A stretch of 45,952 nucleotides of DNA, taken from an uncultured Eubacteriales bacterium (GTDB taxonomy: Bacteria; Bacillota; Clostridia; Oscillospirales; CAG-272). Each line of letters begins with the position of its first letter. Position 1 is the stretch's first letter. The stretch is from contig URCP01000015.1 of NCBI GenBank assembly GCA_900546315.1, positions 1-45,952 on the forward strand, in the 5' to 3' direction. The notes beneath the pieces were generated by a model, which was not told the DNA's origin, did not search any database, and saw nothing but the letters and a program-made list of their open reading frames with translations. The position numbers were made by a program, and so were the translations under genes. Of this stretch, positions 1-8,115 are shown one piece after another.

Positions 1-134
1 CGGCAGTTTGAGTCAAAAGGGTTTTCTGACATAAAACTCAATGCGAAAATGGCGTAAAAATGGCGTAGTAGCCGAAACGCCAAAACCCGAAAAACCTTGC
101 AAATCAAGGAAAAATCGAAGGAGAATGAGTATAT

Positions 135-1229
135 ATGAAATTAGGTATCGTTGGTCTGCCGAACGTCGGCAAGAGCACCCTTTTCAACGCAATAACAAAC
201 GCGGGAGCGGAGTCCGCGAACTATCCGTTCTGCACGATAGACCCGAACGTCGGCGTCGTCGCCGTTCCGGACAGCCGCCTCGACGTCCTCGCTGAAATGT
301 ATCACCCGGAGAAGTACACTCCCGCCGTCGTTGAGTTCGTCGACATCGCCGGACTCGTCAAAGGCGCGTCCAAGGGCGAGGGTCTCGGCAACAAGTTTCT
401 CTCGCACATCCGCGAGTGCGACGCCATAATCCACGTCGTGCGCTGCTTCGAGGACCCGAACATCATCCACGTCGACGGCTCGATCGATCCGATGCGCGAC
501 CTCGAGACGATCAACATGGAGCTCATCTTCTCGGACATGGAAATGCTCGAGAGACGCATCGACCGCGTCAAAAAGTCCATGAAGGGCGACAAGACGCTCG
601 GCGGTGAGCTCGAACTGCTCGAGAGAGTCTACGCGGCTCTTTCGGACGGAAAGAACGCCCGCTCGCTCGACTACACCGAGGACGAGCTCGCGATCATGCA
701 GGACTGCCAGCTCCTCTCGATGAAGCCGGTCATCTACGCGGCGAACATCTCGGAGGACGAGATCGGAAGCGATATGTCGGACAACGCCGGATACCAGAAG
801 CTCGCGGCTTACGCGGCTGAGGAAAAGTCCCAGATAATGCCGATCTGCGCCGGAATAGAGGCGGAGATCGCTCAGCTCGACGGCGAGGAGAAGACCGAAT
901 TCTTAAAGGACCTCGGAATAAAGGAAAGCGGTCTTGACCGCCTCATCAAGGCAAGCTACGCGCTCCTCGGACTCATCAGCTACCTGACCGCCGGACCGAA
1001 GGAGGTCCGCGCGTGGACCATCGTCAAGGGCACGAAGGCTCCGCAGGCCGCCGGAAAAATACATTCCGATTTCGAGCGTGGATTCATCCGCGCCGAGGTC
1101 ATCGGCTTCGACGAGCTCATCGCCTGCGGCAGCATGAACGCCGCGAAGGAGAAGGGACTTATCCGCAGCGAGGGTAAGGATTACGTTATCAAGGACGGGG
1201 ATATAGTTCTGTTCAGGTTTAACGTTTAA
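135..1229 (+). CDS. ychF: Ribosome-binding ATPase YchF (OBG-family GTPase-like)
   Basis: The 364-residue product is full length for YchF/OLA1, a universally conserved P-loop NTPase of the OBG family that binds ribosomes and prefers ATP. The P-loop G1 motif GLPNVGKST lies at about residues 7-15, the G3 motif DIAGLVKGASKGEGLGNKFL at about 69-88, and a C-terminal TGS-like domain carries ELIACGSMNAAKEKGLIR near the end, where the family signature is normally found. In place of the GTP-specificity motif NKxD the protein reads YAANISE, as in other YchF proteins. The ATG follows AAGGAG at a good distance. No convincing promoter lies in the 134 bases before it, so it may be expressed from further upstream. 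A REP-like hairpin, a palindromic repeat and a terminator follow the gene. Confidence 0.97.
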   Translation: MKLGIVGLPNVGKSTLFNAITNAGAESANYPFCTIDPNVGVVAVPDSRLDVLAEMYHPEKYTPAVVEFVDIAGLVKGASKGEGLGNKFLSHIRECDAIIHVVRCFEDPNIIHVDGSIDPMRDLETINMELIFSDMEMLERRIDRVKKSMKGDKTLGGELELLERVYAALSDGKNARSLDYTEDELAIMQDCQLLSMKPVIYAANISEDEIGSDMSDNAGYQKLAAYAAEEKSQIMPICAGIEAEIAQLDGEEKTEFLKDLGIKESGLDRLIKASYALLGLISYLTAGPKEVRAWTIVKGTKAPQAAGKIHSDFERGFIRAEVIGFDELIACGSMNAAKEKGLIRSEGKDYVIKDGDIVLFRFNV

Positions 1230-1249
1230 GATTATTGTCGACCTGTGAG

Positions 1250-1275
1250 CGGGCGACCAATGGTCGCCCCTACAA
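1250..1275. repeat. Short REP-like palindrome
   Basis: GGGCGACC and GGTCGCCC form a perfect 8-bp stem around a three-base loop, followed by CCTACA but no T-run. This resembles short palindromes that are scattered between genes in many gut Clostridia genomes (from memory, not searched). It is separate from the longer palindromic family described below. Confidence 0.55.
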
Positions 1276-1329
1276 GTGTCGTGTATATTGTTAATATTGT
1301 ACCATGTCATAATTGCCGTGCCGCGTTAT

Positions 1330-1422
1330 ATGGAAACACTGATTTAAGGTTGTTTTCGCAGAAAAAATCCCATAAATCCAAGCCTTTTTTCTGCGAAAAC
1401 ACGAATTATTCAGTGTATCCAT
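1330..1422. repeat. Interspersed palindromic element, copy 1
   Basis: This 93-bp element has terminal inverted repeats ATGGAAACACTGA and TCAGTGTATCCAT (one mismatch). Inside lies a second stem, GTTTTCGCAGAAAAAA against TTTTTTCTGCGAAAAC, and a central CCCATAAATCCAAG. It lies about 100 bp downstream of ychF. Three related copies are at 12626, 25362 and 27154. No transposase is nearby, so a MITE-like or REP-like element is likely. Confidence 0.85.
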
Positions 1423-1448
1423 AGGTAATGTGCCACATTATAAAATTC

Positions 1449-1481
1449 AGCGCTCCTGTCTTTTGGCAGGGGCGCTTTTGT
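1449..1481 (+). terminator. Rho-independent terminator
   Basis: AGCGCTCCTG pairs with CAGGGGCGCT (one G-U pair) and is followed by TTTTG on the plus strand. It would end ychF transcription before the convergent MocR-type gene. Confidence 0.7.
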
Positions 1482-1482
1482 A

Positions 1483-2847
1483 TTACAATGCTTCCGCGAG
1501 AAGGGATACCGCCTTTCTGATGTCGTCCTCACCTATCCCGGCGAAGTTCATGACGAGGGCGTTCGTGTAGAGCGGGTCGGACGGGCTTCCTTCGCGGCGG
1601 TATTCGCTCACTCCGGCGAGCGAGACGCCGAGAGACGCGGCTTTTTTCAGCACTTCTGTCTCGGGAAGGCGCTCGGGGAGACGGACGAGGAGGTGGACGC
1701 CCGCTTCCTTGCCGAGGATTTCCACGTCGCCGCCGAGCTTTGAGATTGATTCGATGAGGGCGTCGCGGCGGCGGCGGTAGATGCGGCGCATGCGGTTGAT
1801 GTGGCGTTCGAGCGAGCCGTCCTTCATGAACCTCGCGAGGACGTACTGCTCGATCGCGGGAACGGTCGAGGAGTAGAACGAGAAGTGCTTCTCGTAGCGC
1901 TCGGCGAGCGACGGGGGGAGGACTATGTAGCCGATACGCATCGACGGGGCGAGGGTGCGGGTGAAGGTGTTCATGTATATGACGCCGTCCGAGTCGAGCG
2001 CGAAGAGGCTCGACGGGCACCTGCCCTCGTACCGGAACTCGCTGTCGAAGTCGTCCTCGACTATATATCGTCCGGGGACGGCGCGTCTCCATGATATCAG
2101 CTCGGAGCGGCGGGACATTGACATGACGGTGCCGAGGGGGAAGCTGTGGGACGGGGTGACATGGACGATGTTTATGTCGGGGGCGGCGGTTATGAGGTCG
2201 ACGCGGATGCCTTCGGAGTCGGTGGGGATGAAGGTGGGGGCGGCGCCGAGACAGGCGTAGATTTTGGCGGCTTTGGTGAAGCCGGGATCTTCTACGGCGC
2301 ATTTGCCTTTGCCGAGTAGCTGATAGACGAGACCTATGAGGTATTCTGAGCCGGCGCCGATTATGATCTGTTCCGGCGAGCAGATTATGCCGCGGGAGAG
2401 GGAGAGGCGGCGGGAGATTTCTTCGCGGAGTTCGGGGACGCCTTTGGGGTCGATGGCGGAGAGGAGTCTTGTGTCCTTTTCGGAGATGGTTTCGCGGACG
2501 AGCTTTGCCCAGGTGTAGAAGGGGAAGCCTTCGGCGGCGGCTGAGGCGGAGCGGAAGTCGAATTTCGGGCGGGGTTCGGGTTTTGCCTGTTTCTTTGGGG
2601 CGGGAGGCGGGGCGGGCGGGCGGGAGACGGCTGATTTTGAGACGAAGTAACCGCGGCGTTCGGTGCTTTCTATGAAGCCTTCGTCGACGAGGAGGTCGTA
2701 GGCGCCTGCGACTGTGATGATTGAGAGCTTTTTTTCAGCTGCCATGGCGCGTTTTGAGGGGAGTTTGTCGCCGGGGGAGAGGCGGCCGTCGAGGATGGCG
2801 GAGCGGATTTCATCCGACAGCGCTTTGTAGAGCGGCTGATCTTTCAT
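1483..2847 (-). CDS. MocR/PdxR-type GntR regulator with aminotransferase-like domain, PLP lysine missing
   Basis: The 454-residue product has an N-terminal GntR winged helix (about residues 5-70, with SKRAMAAEKKLSIITVAGAY) and a fold-type I aminotransferase domain (about 95-454), the layout of MocR/PdxR/GabR regulators that sense PLP or amino compounds. The PLP-binding Asp region is intact (YIVEDDFDSEFRYEG), as is VTPSHSFPLGTV. At the Schiff-base site, where the family has TFSKTLAP or TFTKTLAP, this protein reads TFTRTLAP, with Arg at residue 297 (codon CGC at 1957-1959). It may therefore bind PLP only non-covalently, or a different effector. The ATG at 2847 follows GGAGGTATAA. The gene is divergent from the beta-helix gene, which is an obvious candidate target. 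The effector cannot be read from the sequence. Confidence 0.92.
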   Translation of the reverse strand: MKDQPLYKALSDEIRSAILDGRLSPGDKLPSKRAMAAEKKLSIITVAGAYDLLVDEGFIESTERRGYFVSKSAVSRPPAPPPAPKKQAKPEPRPKFDFRSASAAAEGFPFYTWAKLVRETISEKDTRLLSAIDPKGVPELREEISRRLSLSRGIICSPEQIIIGAGSEYLIGLVYQLLGKGKCAVEDPGFTKAAKIYACLGAAPTFIPTDSEGIRVDLITAAPDINIVHVTPSHSFPLGTVMSMSRRSELISWRRAVPGRYIVEDDFDSEFRYEGRCPSSLFALDSDGVIYMNTFTRTLAPSMRIGYIVLPPSLAERYEKHFSFYSSTVPAIEQYVLARFMKDGSLERHINRMRRIYRRRRDALIESISKLGGDVEILGKEAGVHLLVRLPERLPETEVLKKAASLGVSLAGVSEYRREGSPSDPLYTNALVMNFAGIGEDDIRKAVSLLAEAL

Positions 2848-2887
2848 TTATACCTCCGTGAATTTTTTGTTTTTTTCAAAAAAAGGC

Positions 2888-2916
2888 TTGCATTTTGTCT
2901 TTTTGTATGTTATATT
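2888..2916 (+). promoter_or_regulatory. Sigma-A promoter of the beta-helix gene
   Basis: A -35 TTGCAT (2888-2893), a 17-bp spacer and a -10 TATATT (2911-2916) lie upstream of the ATG at 2948. The 100-bp divergent gap also has to carry the promoter of the MocR-type gene, so the regulator could control both. Confidence 0.65.
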
Positions 2917-2947
2917 ATATATAACAACGCGTGGGGAGGAAATTGAT

Positions 2948-4387
2948 ATGCTGATGTGCGCAACTTCTGTACTGCTCGACGACATAAAGTCCGAGAGGAT
3001 CCGCCTTGAAAAAGAAATACTGTCCGCCGACGGGGTCAACCCATCCGGAACGGTATATTATGTCTCGCCCGACGGAGATGACCAGGCTGACGGCAGAAGT
3101 CCCGGGAATGCTTGGAGAACGTCCGGGGCGGCGGACGCGCATGGAGTCGGGCGCGGGGATACTGTGCTGTTTGAGCGCGGCGGTGTCTGGCGCGGCGGAC
3201 TCGCGGCGCGGGACGGGGTGACTTATTCGGCTTATGGTTCCGGGGAGAAGCCCTGTATTTACGGGTCGCCGTTTGACGGGGCTGTGATTGGCGCGTGGGA
3301 CATGGTTTCGGAGAATGTCTGGCGGTACAGTGAGCCGATCGCTTCTGACGTCGGCGGGATTTTCTTTGACGGCGGGGCGCGTCGGGCTGAGAAGGTGACT
3401 CTGAATTACGCGGGCGGCGAGCCGGTTGATAATGTCAGTGGAAGACGGTTTTATGGGTTCCGGAGTCTTGAGGAGGATCTGACGTTCTGGCATGACCTCG
3501 GCGGGCGGATAAGTATCGGCGGGGACGAGATGTGCTCGGGCGAGGACGACGAGGGGCGCGGGTATGTGTATCTGTGCTCTGAGCGCGATCCGTCCGAGAG
3601 GTTTTCGGAGATAGAGTTTCTGCCGCGGAGGAATGTCGTTCAGGTCTGCGGGGACGACGTTCATATCGATAACCTGACGATACGTTACGGCGGCGCGCAC
3701 GGCGTCGGGAGCGGAACCGCTAAGGGGCTCAGTGTCACAAACTGCGTCATTGAGTATATAGGCGGTTCGGTGCAGTATTATACCGAGGGCAGACCGGTCA
3801 GGTTCGGTAACGGCGTCGAGATATGGGGCGGGTGCGAGGATTACACCGTCGACCACTGCATTATCCGCGAGATATACGACGCGGGAGTCACGCATCAGTA
3901 CAAGGGCGGGACCGACGAGTGCTTCATGCGCCGGATAAGGTATACGGATAACGTGATAACGAACTGTACCTACGCCGTCGAGTATTTCCTCGGCGCTCCG
4001 GAGAACGACGCGGCTACAAGGTATATGGAGGATGTCCTTATAAAGGGGAATTTCCTCGGATATTCCGGTTACGGTTTCGGAAACGGACGGCCGGATAAAT
4101 CAACTCCGGCGCTCATCAAGAGCTGGGACAGCAGGAACACGGCGCTGTCCGACAGCTTCGTCATTGAGGACAATACGCTCTGCCTCTCGGCATATAAGCT
4201 GATACATATCTGCGCCGCGGAGGAGGGCTGGCTTCCGGTACTCAGTGGGAACACGTTCCTTCAGAGCGCCGGCGGGGAGCTCGGTATGTACGGGAAGTCC
4301 CCGGCGCTGTCTCTGCCGATGACCTCGGATACGACCGTGCGTGAGGAGTTCGCGGGGAACGAGTTCTATATTATTGATGACGATTGA
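2948..4387 (+). CDS. Right-handed beta-helix (pectate-lyase-like) protein
   Basis: The product is 479 residues from the ATG at 2948, which follows GGGGAGGAAATTG. An in-frame ATG at 2858 lies upstream of the probable promoter and is rejected. The N-terminal part contains VYYVSPDGDDQADGRSP and GDTVLFERGGVWRG, the opening typical of parallel beta-helix polysaccharide lyases and related proteins. Repeated short Asn-rich turns follow (VTNCVIEYIGG, VDHCIIREIYDAGV, YTDNVITNCTYAVEY, VLIKGNFLGYSG), as expected for beta-helix coils. There is no signal peptide, so it may act in the cytosol on imported sugar fragments. Substrate and catalytic residues are not recognised. A hairpin terminator separates it from the convergent TetR-type gene. 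Confidence 0.75.
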   Translation: MLMCATSVLLDDIKSERIRLEKEILSADGVNPSGTVYYVSPDGDDQADGRSPGNAWRTSGAADAHGVGRGDTVLFERGGVWRGGLAARDGVTYSAYGSGEKPCIYGSPFDGAVIGAWDMVSENVWRYSEPIASDVGGIFFDGGARRAEKVTLNYAGGEPVDNVSGRRFYGFRSLEEDLTFWHDLGGRISIGGDEMCSGEDDEGRGYVYLCSERDPSERFSEIEFLPRRNVVQVCGDDVHIDNLTIRYGGAHGVGSGTAKGLSVTNCVIEYIGGSVQYYTEGRPVRFGNGVEIWGGCEDYTVDHCIIREIYDAGVTHQYKGGTDECFMRRIRYTDNVITNCTYAVEYFLGAPENDAATRYMEDVLIKGNFLGYSGYGFGNGRPDKSTPALIKSWDSRNTALSDSFVIEDNTLCLSAYKLIHICAAEEGWLPVLSGNTFLQSAGGELGMYGKSPALSLPMTSDTTVREEFAGNEFYIIDDD

Positions 4388-4393
4388 TCATAC

Positions 4394-4421
4394 GGCTGCC
4401 GCTTTTCGCGGCGGCCTTTTT
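4394..4421. terminator. Hairpin terminator between convergent genes
   Basis: GCCGC, loop TTTTC and GCGGC form the core of a GC-rich stem followed by TTTTTA on the plus strand, immediately after the beta-helix stop and before the end of the TetR-type gene. Confidence 0.8.
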
Positions 4422-5028
4422 ATTTCCCGTCCGTCATACCGGGTATTCCGCCGCTCAGGGCGGGGCCGAGAAGACGGTTCAGCGCGGCGCAGAATTCCTC
4501 TTCGGTGACGTCGATTCCGCTTTCCTGCCACCATCGCATCGTGTAGATGAGCCCGCCGGAATAGAACGCGGCGGTCATCTCACAGTCGGCGCGCTTAGGC
4601 TTTTCGCCGCGGCGGCGGTATTCGTCGAGGATCAGCTCGGTCAGGTCGCGCTTTATCAGGTCGTACAGAAGGTCGAGGAGGGAGGAGAGCATATTGCTCT
4701 CCATCATGTTTTCGACGAATTTTTTGTGCTCTGAAATAAAGTTGTAGAGCTCCCTGCCCATACTTATGAAATAGCTGTCGGCGTGATACGCGGCAATGTC
4801 GGGCGCGAGCGAGCTCTCGAAGCTCTCCCGCATCTCTTTTATATAGAATGTGAAATATTCGTATTTGTCGGCGAAGTGCTTGTAGAACGTCGTGCGGCGG
4901 ATCATCGCCCTTTCACAGAGCTCCCCGACTGTTATGTCCTCAAAGCGCTTCTCTTCCATCAGTCCGGTGAAAGCCTCATTCAGTGAACGGTAGGTGCGCA
5001 GTATCCTGAGGTCTGTTTTTTGTTCCAT
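4420..5028 (-). CDS. TetR/AcrR-family transcriptional regulator
   Basis: The 202-residue product starts at the ATG at 5028 (MEQKTDLR), preceded by CCGGAG; an in-frame ATG 24 bases upstream lacks a comparable ribosome-binding site. Residues about 8-60 hold the TetR helix-turn-helix, with EKRFEDITVGELCERAMIRRTTFYKHFADKYE. The C-terminal ligand domain resembles that of small Firmicutes TetR regulators and ends in a helical segment with YTMRWWQESG. It is divergent from the operon starting at 5178 (small protein, MMPL transporter, surface protein), and its promoter overlaps theirs. TetR proteins commonly repress a neighbouring exporter, so repression of this operon is the simplest inference. The inducer is unknown. 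Confidence 0.9.
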   Translation of the reverse strand: MEQKTDLRILRTYRSLNEAFTGLMEEKRFEDITVGELCERAMIRRTTFYKHFADKYEYFTFYIKEMRESFESSLAPDIAAYHADSYFISMGRELYNFISEHKKFVENMMESNMLSSLLDLLYDLIKRDLTELILDEYRRRGEKPKRADCEMTAAFYSGGLIYTMRWWQESGIDVTEEEFCAALNRLLGPALSGGIPGMTDGK

Positions 5029-5099
5029 ATTTTTTCTCCGGTTCGGAAACACATAATGGTCAAGTGTCTCTTATCTCACAGAAATCGTGAAACTGACTC

Positions 5100-5147
5100 T
5101 TGCAAAATTCCTGGATATAGTTTATCATATATAACGTCATTTGTCAA
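5100..5147. promoter_or_regulatory. Overlapping divergent promoters (TetR gene / MMPL operon)
   Basis: Forward: TTGCAA (5100-5105), 17-bp spacer, TATCAT (5123-5128). Reverse: TTGACA (plus strand 5142-5147), 17-bp spacer, TAAACT (5119-5124). The two -10 elements overlap, so one regulator bound here could control both directions. A clean operator palindrome was not identified. Confidence 0.65.
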
Positions 5148-5177
5148 CAAAGAATTTATTAAGAAAGGTCTGAGATC

Positions 5178-5528
5178 TTGGAAAAGCAATACACCTACAG
5201 ACTCGAGATGAGCGTGCCGCACGGCGTGCGGCACGGGGAACTCACTCTCGACGTCGGGGAGAAAGGCGTCGGCGGGACTCTCATGATGTTCGCCCACACG
5301 ACGGATATCCTGTCCGGCAGGTTCGAGCACGGACTTGTCGAGTTCAGCGGGCTGATGCGCACGCTCGGGTACTCGATGAGCTACACGGCGAAGGGAAAGA
5401 TTGACAAAAAAAGCGCCGATCTCGATTTCGTCACCGAAAAAGGCACATATCACGCGGTCGGAAGGCCGGGGCTCTGCCTCATCGGAAAGATAAGAAACGG
5501 AGTGAAGGGAGGAATGAAGAATGGCTGA
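5178..5528 (+). CDS. Small conserved protein of the MMPL operon
   Basis: The 116-residue product starts at TTG (5178) after AAGAAAGG; no better ATG is in frame. It has no signal peptide or membrane segment. The sequence alternates beta-prone stretches (YTYRLEMSVPHGVRHGELTL, GVGGTLMMF, GLVEFSGLMRTL, YSMSYTAKGKI) and looks like a small beta-barrel or beta-sandwich. Its end overlaps the start of the MMPL gene by 8 bases, so the two are probably translationally coupled. I recall similar small proteins beside exporters in other Clostridia, but I cannot name a family. It could be an accessory factor of the transporter or a ligand-binding protein. Function is unknown. Confidence 0.75.
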   Translation: MEKQYTYRLEMSVPHGVRHGELTLDVGEKGVGGTLMMFAHTTDILSGRFEHGLVEFSGLMRTLGYSMSYTAKGKIDKKSADLDFVTEKGTYHAVGRPGLCLIGKIRNGVKGGMKNG

Positions 5529-8115
5529 GGAAAACAAGAAGGAAAACGGCGGTATGATGAAGGTAGCCGGTTTCATCGTCGACAAGCGGAACCTGATATT
5601 CCTCATCTTCGTTATTCTCACGGTGTTCTCGGCGGTCTCGAGAAACTGGGTCGAGGTCGAGAATGACCTCACGTTCTACCTGCCGGACGACTCCGAGACA
5701 AAGCAGGGTCTGACGCTGATGGATGACGAGTTCGTCACGTTCGGGACCGCGAAGGTTATGATCGCGAACATAACATACGACGACGCGAAGACGCTTTCGG
5801 AAAAGGTGTCGGAAATAAAAGGCGTGCAGAGCCTGTCCTTCGACGACACGGCGCAGCACTACGCGAACTCGTCGGCGCTGTTTGACATAACCTTCGATTA
5901 CCCGGAGGACGACGAGCAGTGCGTAAAGAAGCTCGACGAGGTGAAGGAAGCGCTTTCCGGTCAGGATATCTTCATTTCCTCGACAATCGGGCAGGACGAC
6001 TCGGTAACCATCGCGAACGAGATGAAGGTCATCATCGTCATAGTCGCGATTGTCGTCGTGTCGGTGCTGATACTGACCTCCGAGACCTTCGCCGAGGTGC
6101 CGGTGCTGATAATCACTTTCCTTTCGGCGGCGATAATCAATATGGGCACGAACTATATGTGCGGCAAGATCTCGTTCATCTCGAACTCGGTCACGATCGT
6201 GCTTCAGCTCGCGCTGTCGGTCGACTACGCCATAATCTACTGCAACCGCTTCAAGGTCGAGCACAGGACCCTGTCGATACGCGACGCGGCGGTCGTCGCG
6301 CTCAGCAAGGCTATCCCGGAGATCTGCGCGAGCAGCCTGACCACCATCGGCGGACTTGTCGCGATGATGTTCATGAAGTTCAAGATCGGCGGCGATATGG
6401 GTCTCTGCCTGATAAAGTCGATCTTTTTCTCGCTGTTCTCGGTCTTCTTCCTGATGCCGGGACTGCTTATCCTCTTCGGAAACGCTATGGACAAAACGAA
6501 GCACAAGAGCTTCGTGCCGAAGATCAATTTCGTCGGTAAATGGGACTACTTCTCAAGATTTGTAGTGCCTCCGGTGTTCCTCGTTCTCGTCATCGTGGCT
6601 TACGGTTTTTCGAGCGACTGCCCTTATGCCTACGGAATGAGCAGCATCGAGACACCTCTCCACAACGAAACGCAGATCGCGCAGCAGATGATAGACGACA
6701 CCTTCGAGAGCACTAACATGGTGGCTCTCGTCGTCCCGGGTCATGACTCGGAAAAGGAAGGAAAGCTGCTCGCGGAGCTTGAGACCTATGACGAGGTCGA
6801 CTCCACTCTTGGTCTTGCAAACGTCGAGGCGATGGGCGGTTATATGCTGACTGACAGGCTGACGCCGAGACAGTTCTCGGAGCTTCTCGATATCGACTAT
6901 GAGGTCGCGGAGCTGCTCTACGGCGCTTACGCGGTCGACGGCGCGGCTTACGGGAAGATCGTCGGCGGACTGTCGAACTACAGCGTTGCGCTGATTGATA
7001 TGTTCATGTTCCTCTACGACGAGGTTCAGGAGGGCTATGTCACGCTTGACGACGAGCTGATGGACACCCTTGACAACGCCTATATACAGATGAGCGCCGC
7101 GAAGAAGCAGCTCAGGGGCGAGAACTACGACCGTATGCTCGTCTACCTGACCCTGCCGGAGAGCGGCGACAAGACCTATGAGTTCCTCGACAAGATACAT
7201 GAGATCGCGGACAAATATTATCCGGATGACACAGACGATATCTATGTCGTCGGCAACTCGACGAACGAGTACGACTTCAAGAAGTCCTTCGCGGAGGACA
7301 ACGTGGTCGTCAGCGTCCTCTCGATACTGATAGTTCTCGTCGTTCTGCTCGGAACCTTCAAGTCGGTAGGTATGCCGATACTCCTTATCATCGTCATTCA
7401 GGGAAGTATATGGATAAACTTCGCGGTGCCGACGATTATCGACTCGCCCTTGTTCTTCCTGTCCTACCTGATCGTCAGCTCGATACAGATGGGCGCTAAC
7501 ATCGACTACGCTATTGTCATCTCGAGCCGGTTCCTCGAGGTCAAGGACACAATGCCGAAGCGCGACGCCATAATCGACACGCTGAACTTCGCGTTCCCGA
7601 CGATAATCACGTCCGGCTCGATGATGGCGGCGGCGGGAATACTCATCGGTCAGATGACCTCGAACGCGGCTATCGTCGGCATCGGTCAGAGCCTCGGGCG
7701 CGGAACCATCATCTCGATATTCATCGTCATGTTCATCCTGCCGCAGCTGCTGCTCATCGGCGAGAGGGTTATCGACAAGACGTCCTTCTCCGTGAAGAAC
7801 CCGATCCCGAGACATGAGTCGACCGGCAGAAAGGTCGTCATCAGCGGCATCGTGCGCGGCGAGATCCACGGAACCATCAACGGCGTCGTGAACGCCGTAG
7901 TCGACGGAGACGTCGATCTCAGCGTGATCTCCGGAAACGTCCGCGACGCGGACAGCGGGGATACCGTGTCATCGGCACCGCAGCAGATAACCGGAAGCGT
8001 CGTGGAATCAACAGCCGACGAGACATCGGCGGACGATACGGATGACGGAAACAACGATAACAAAGATAACAAAGATAACAATAATGATAACGGCGGAGAA
8101 GGAGGAGAAGAATAA
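5521..8115 (+). CDS. MMPL/RND-superfamily transporter (HAE3-like)
   Basis: The 864-residue product has the two-fold RND layout: TM1 at about residues 23-42, an extracellular loop to about 165, a five-helix bundle (about 170-315), TM7 (about 345-365), a second extracellular domain and another five-helix bundle (about 597-760). Both bundles carry the Asp-Tyr pair expected for the proton relay of MmpL-type exporters, in SVDYAIIYCNRF and ANIDYAIVISSRF. MMPL proteins export lipids, hydrophobic compounds or surface molecules. An unusual hydrophilic C-terminal tail (about 770-864) ends in a long Asp/Asn/Gly/Glu-rich stretch. The stop overlaps the next start (TAATG), indicating strong coupling to the GLUG/coiled-coil surface protein. 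The cargo is unknown. Confidence 0.92.
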   Translation: MAEENKKENGGMMKVAGFIVDKRNLIFLIFVILTVFSAVSRNWVEVENDLTFYLPDDSETKQGLTLMDDEFVTFGTAKVMIANITYDDAKTLSEKVSEIKGVQSLSFDDTAQHYANSSALFDITFDYPEDDEQCVKKLDEVKEALSGQDIFISSTIGQDDSVTIANEMKVIIVIVAIVVVSVLILTSETFAEVPVLIITFLSAAIINMGTNYMCGKISFISNSVTIVLQLALSVDYAIIYCNRFKVEHRTLSIRDAAVVALSKAIPEICASSLTTIGGLVAMMFMKFKIGGDMGLCLIKSIFFSLFSVFFLMPGLLILFGNAMDKTKHKSFVPKINFVGKWDYFSRFVVPPVFLVLVIVAYGFSSDCPYAYGMSSIETPLHNETQIAQQMIDDTFESTNMVALVVPGHDSEKEGKLLAELETYDEVDSTLGLANVEAMGGYMLTDRLTPRQFSELLDIDYEVAELLYGAYAVDGAAYGKIVGGLSNYSVALIDMFMFLYDEVQEGYVTLDDELMDTLDNAYIQMSAAKKQLRGENYDRMLVYLTLPESGDKTYEFLDKIHEIADKYYPDDTDDIYVVGNSTNEYDFKKSFAEDNVVVSVLSILIVLVVLLGTFKSVGMPILLIIVIQGSIWINFAVPTIIDSPLFFLSYLIVSSIQMGANIDYAIVISSRFLEVKDTMPKRDAIIDTLNFAFPTIITSGSMMAAAGILIGQMTSNAAIVGIGQSLGRGTIISIFIVMFILPQLLLIGERVIDKTSFSVKNPIPRHESTGRKVVISGIVRGEIHGTINGVVNAVVDGDVDLSVISGNVRDADSGDTVSSAPQQITGSVVESTADETSADDTDDGNNDNKDNKDNNNDNGGEGGEE

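Noticed and set aside
1..134. Promoter of ychF
   Set aside because: TTGAGT with a 17-bp spacer and ATAAAA is too far from consensus, and the region is cut by the window edge.
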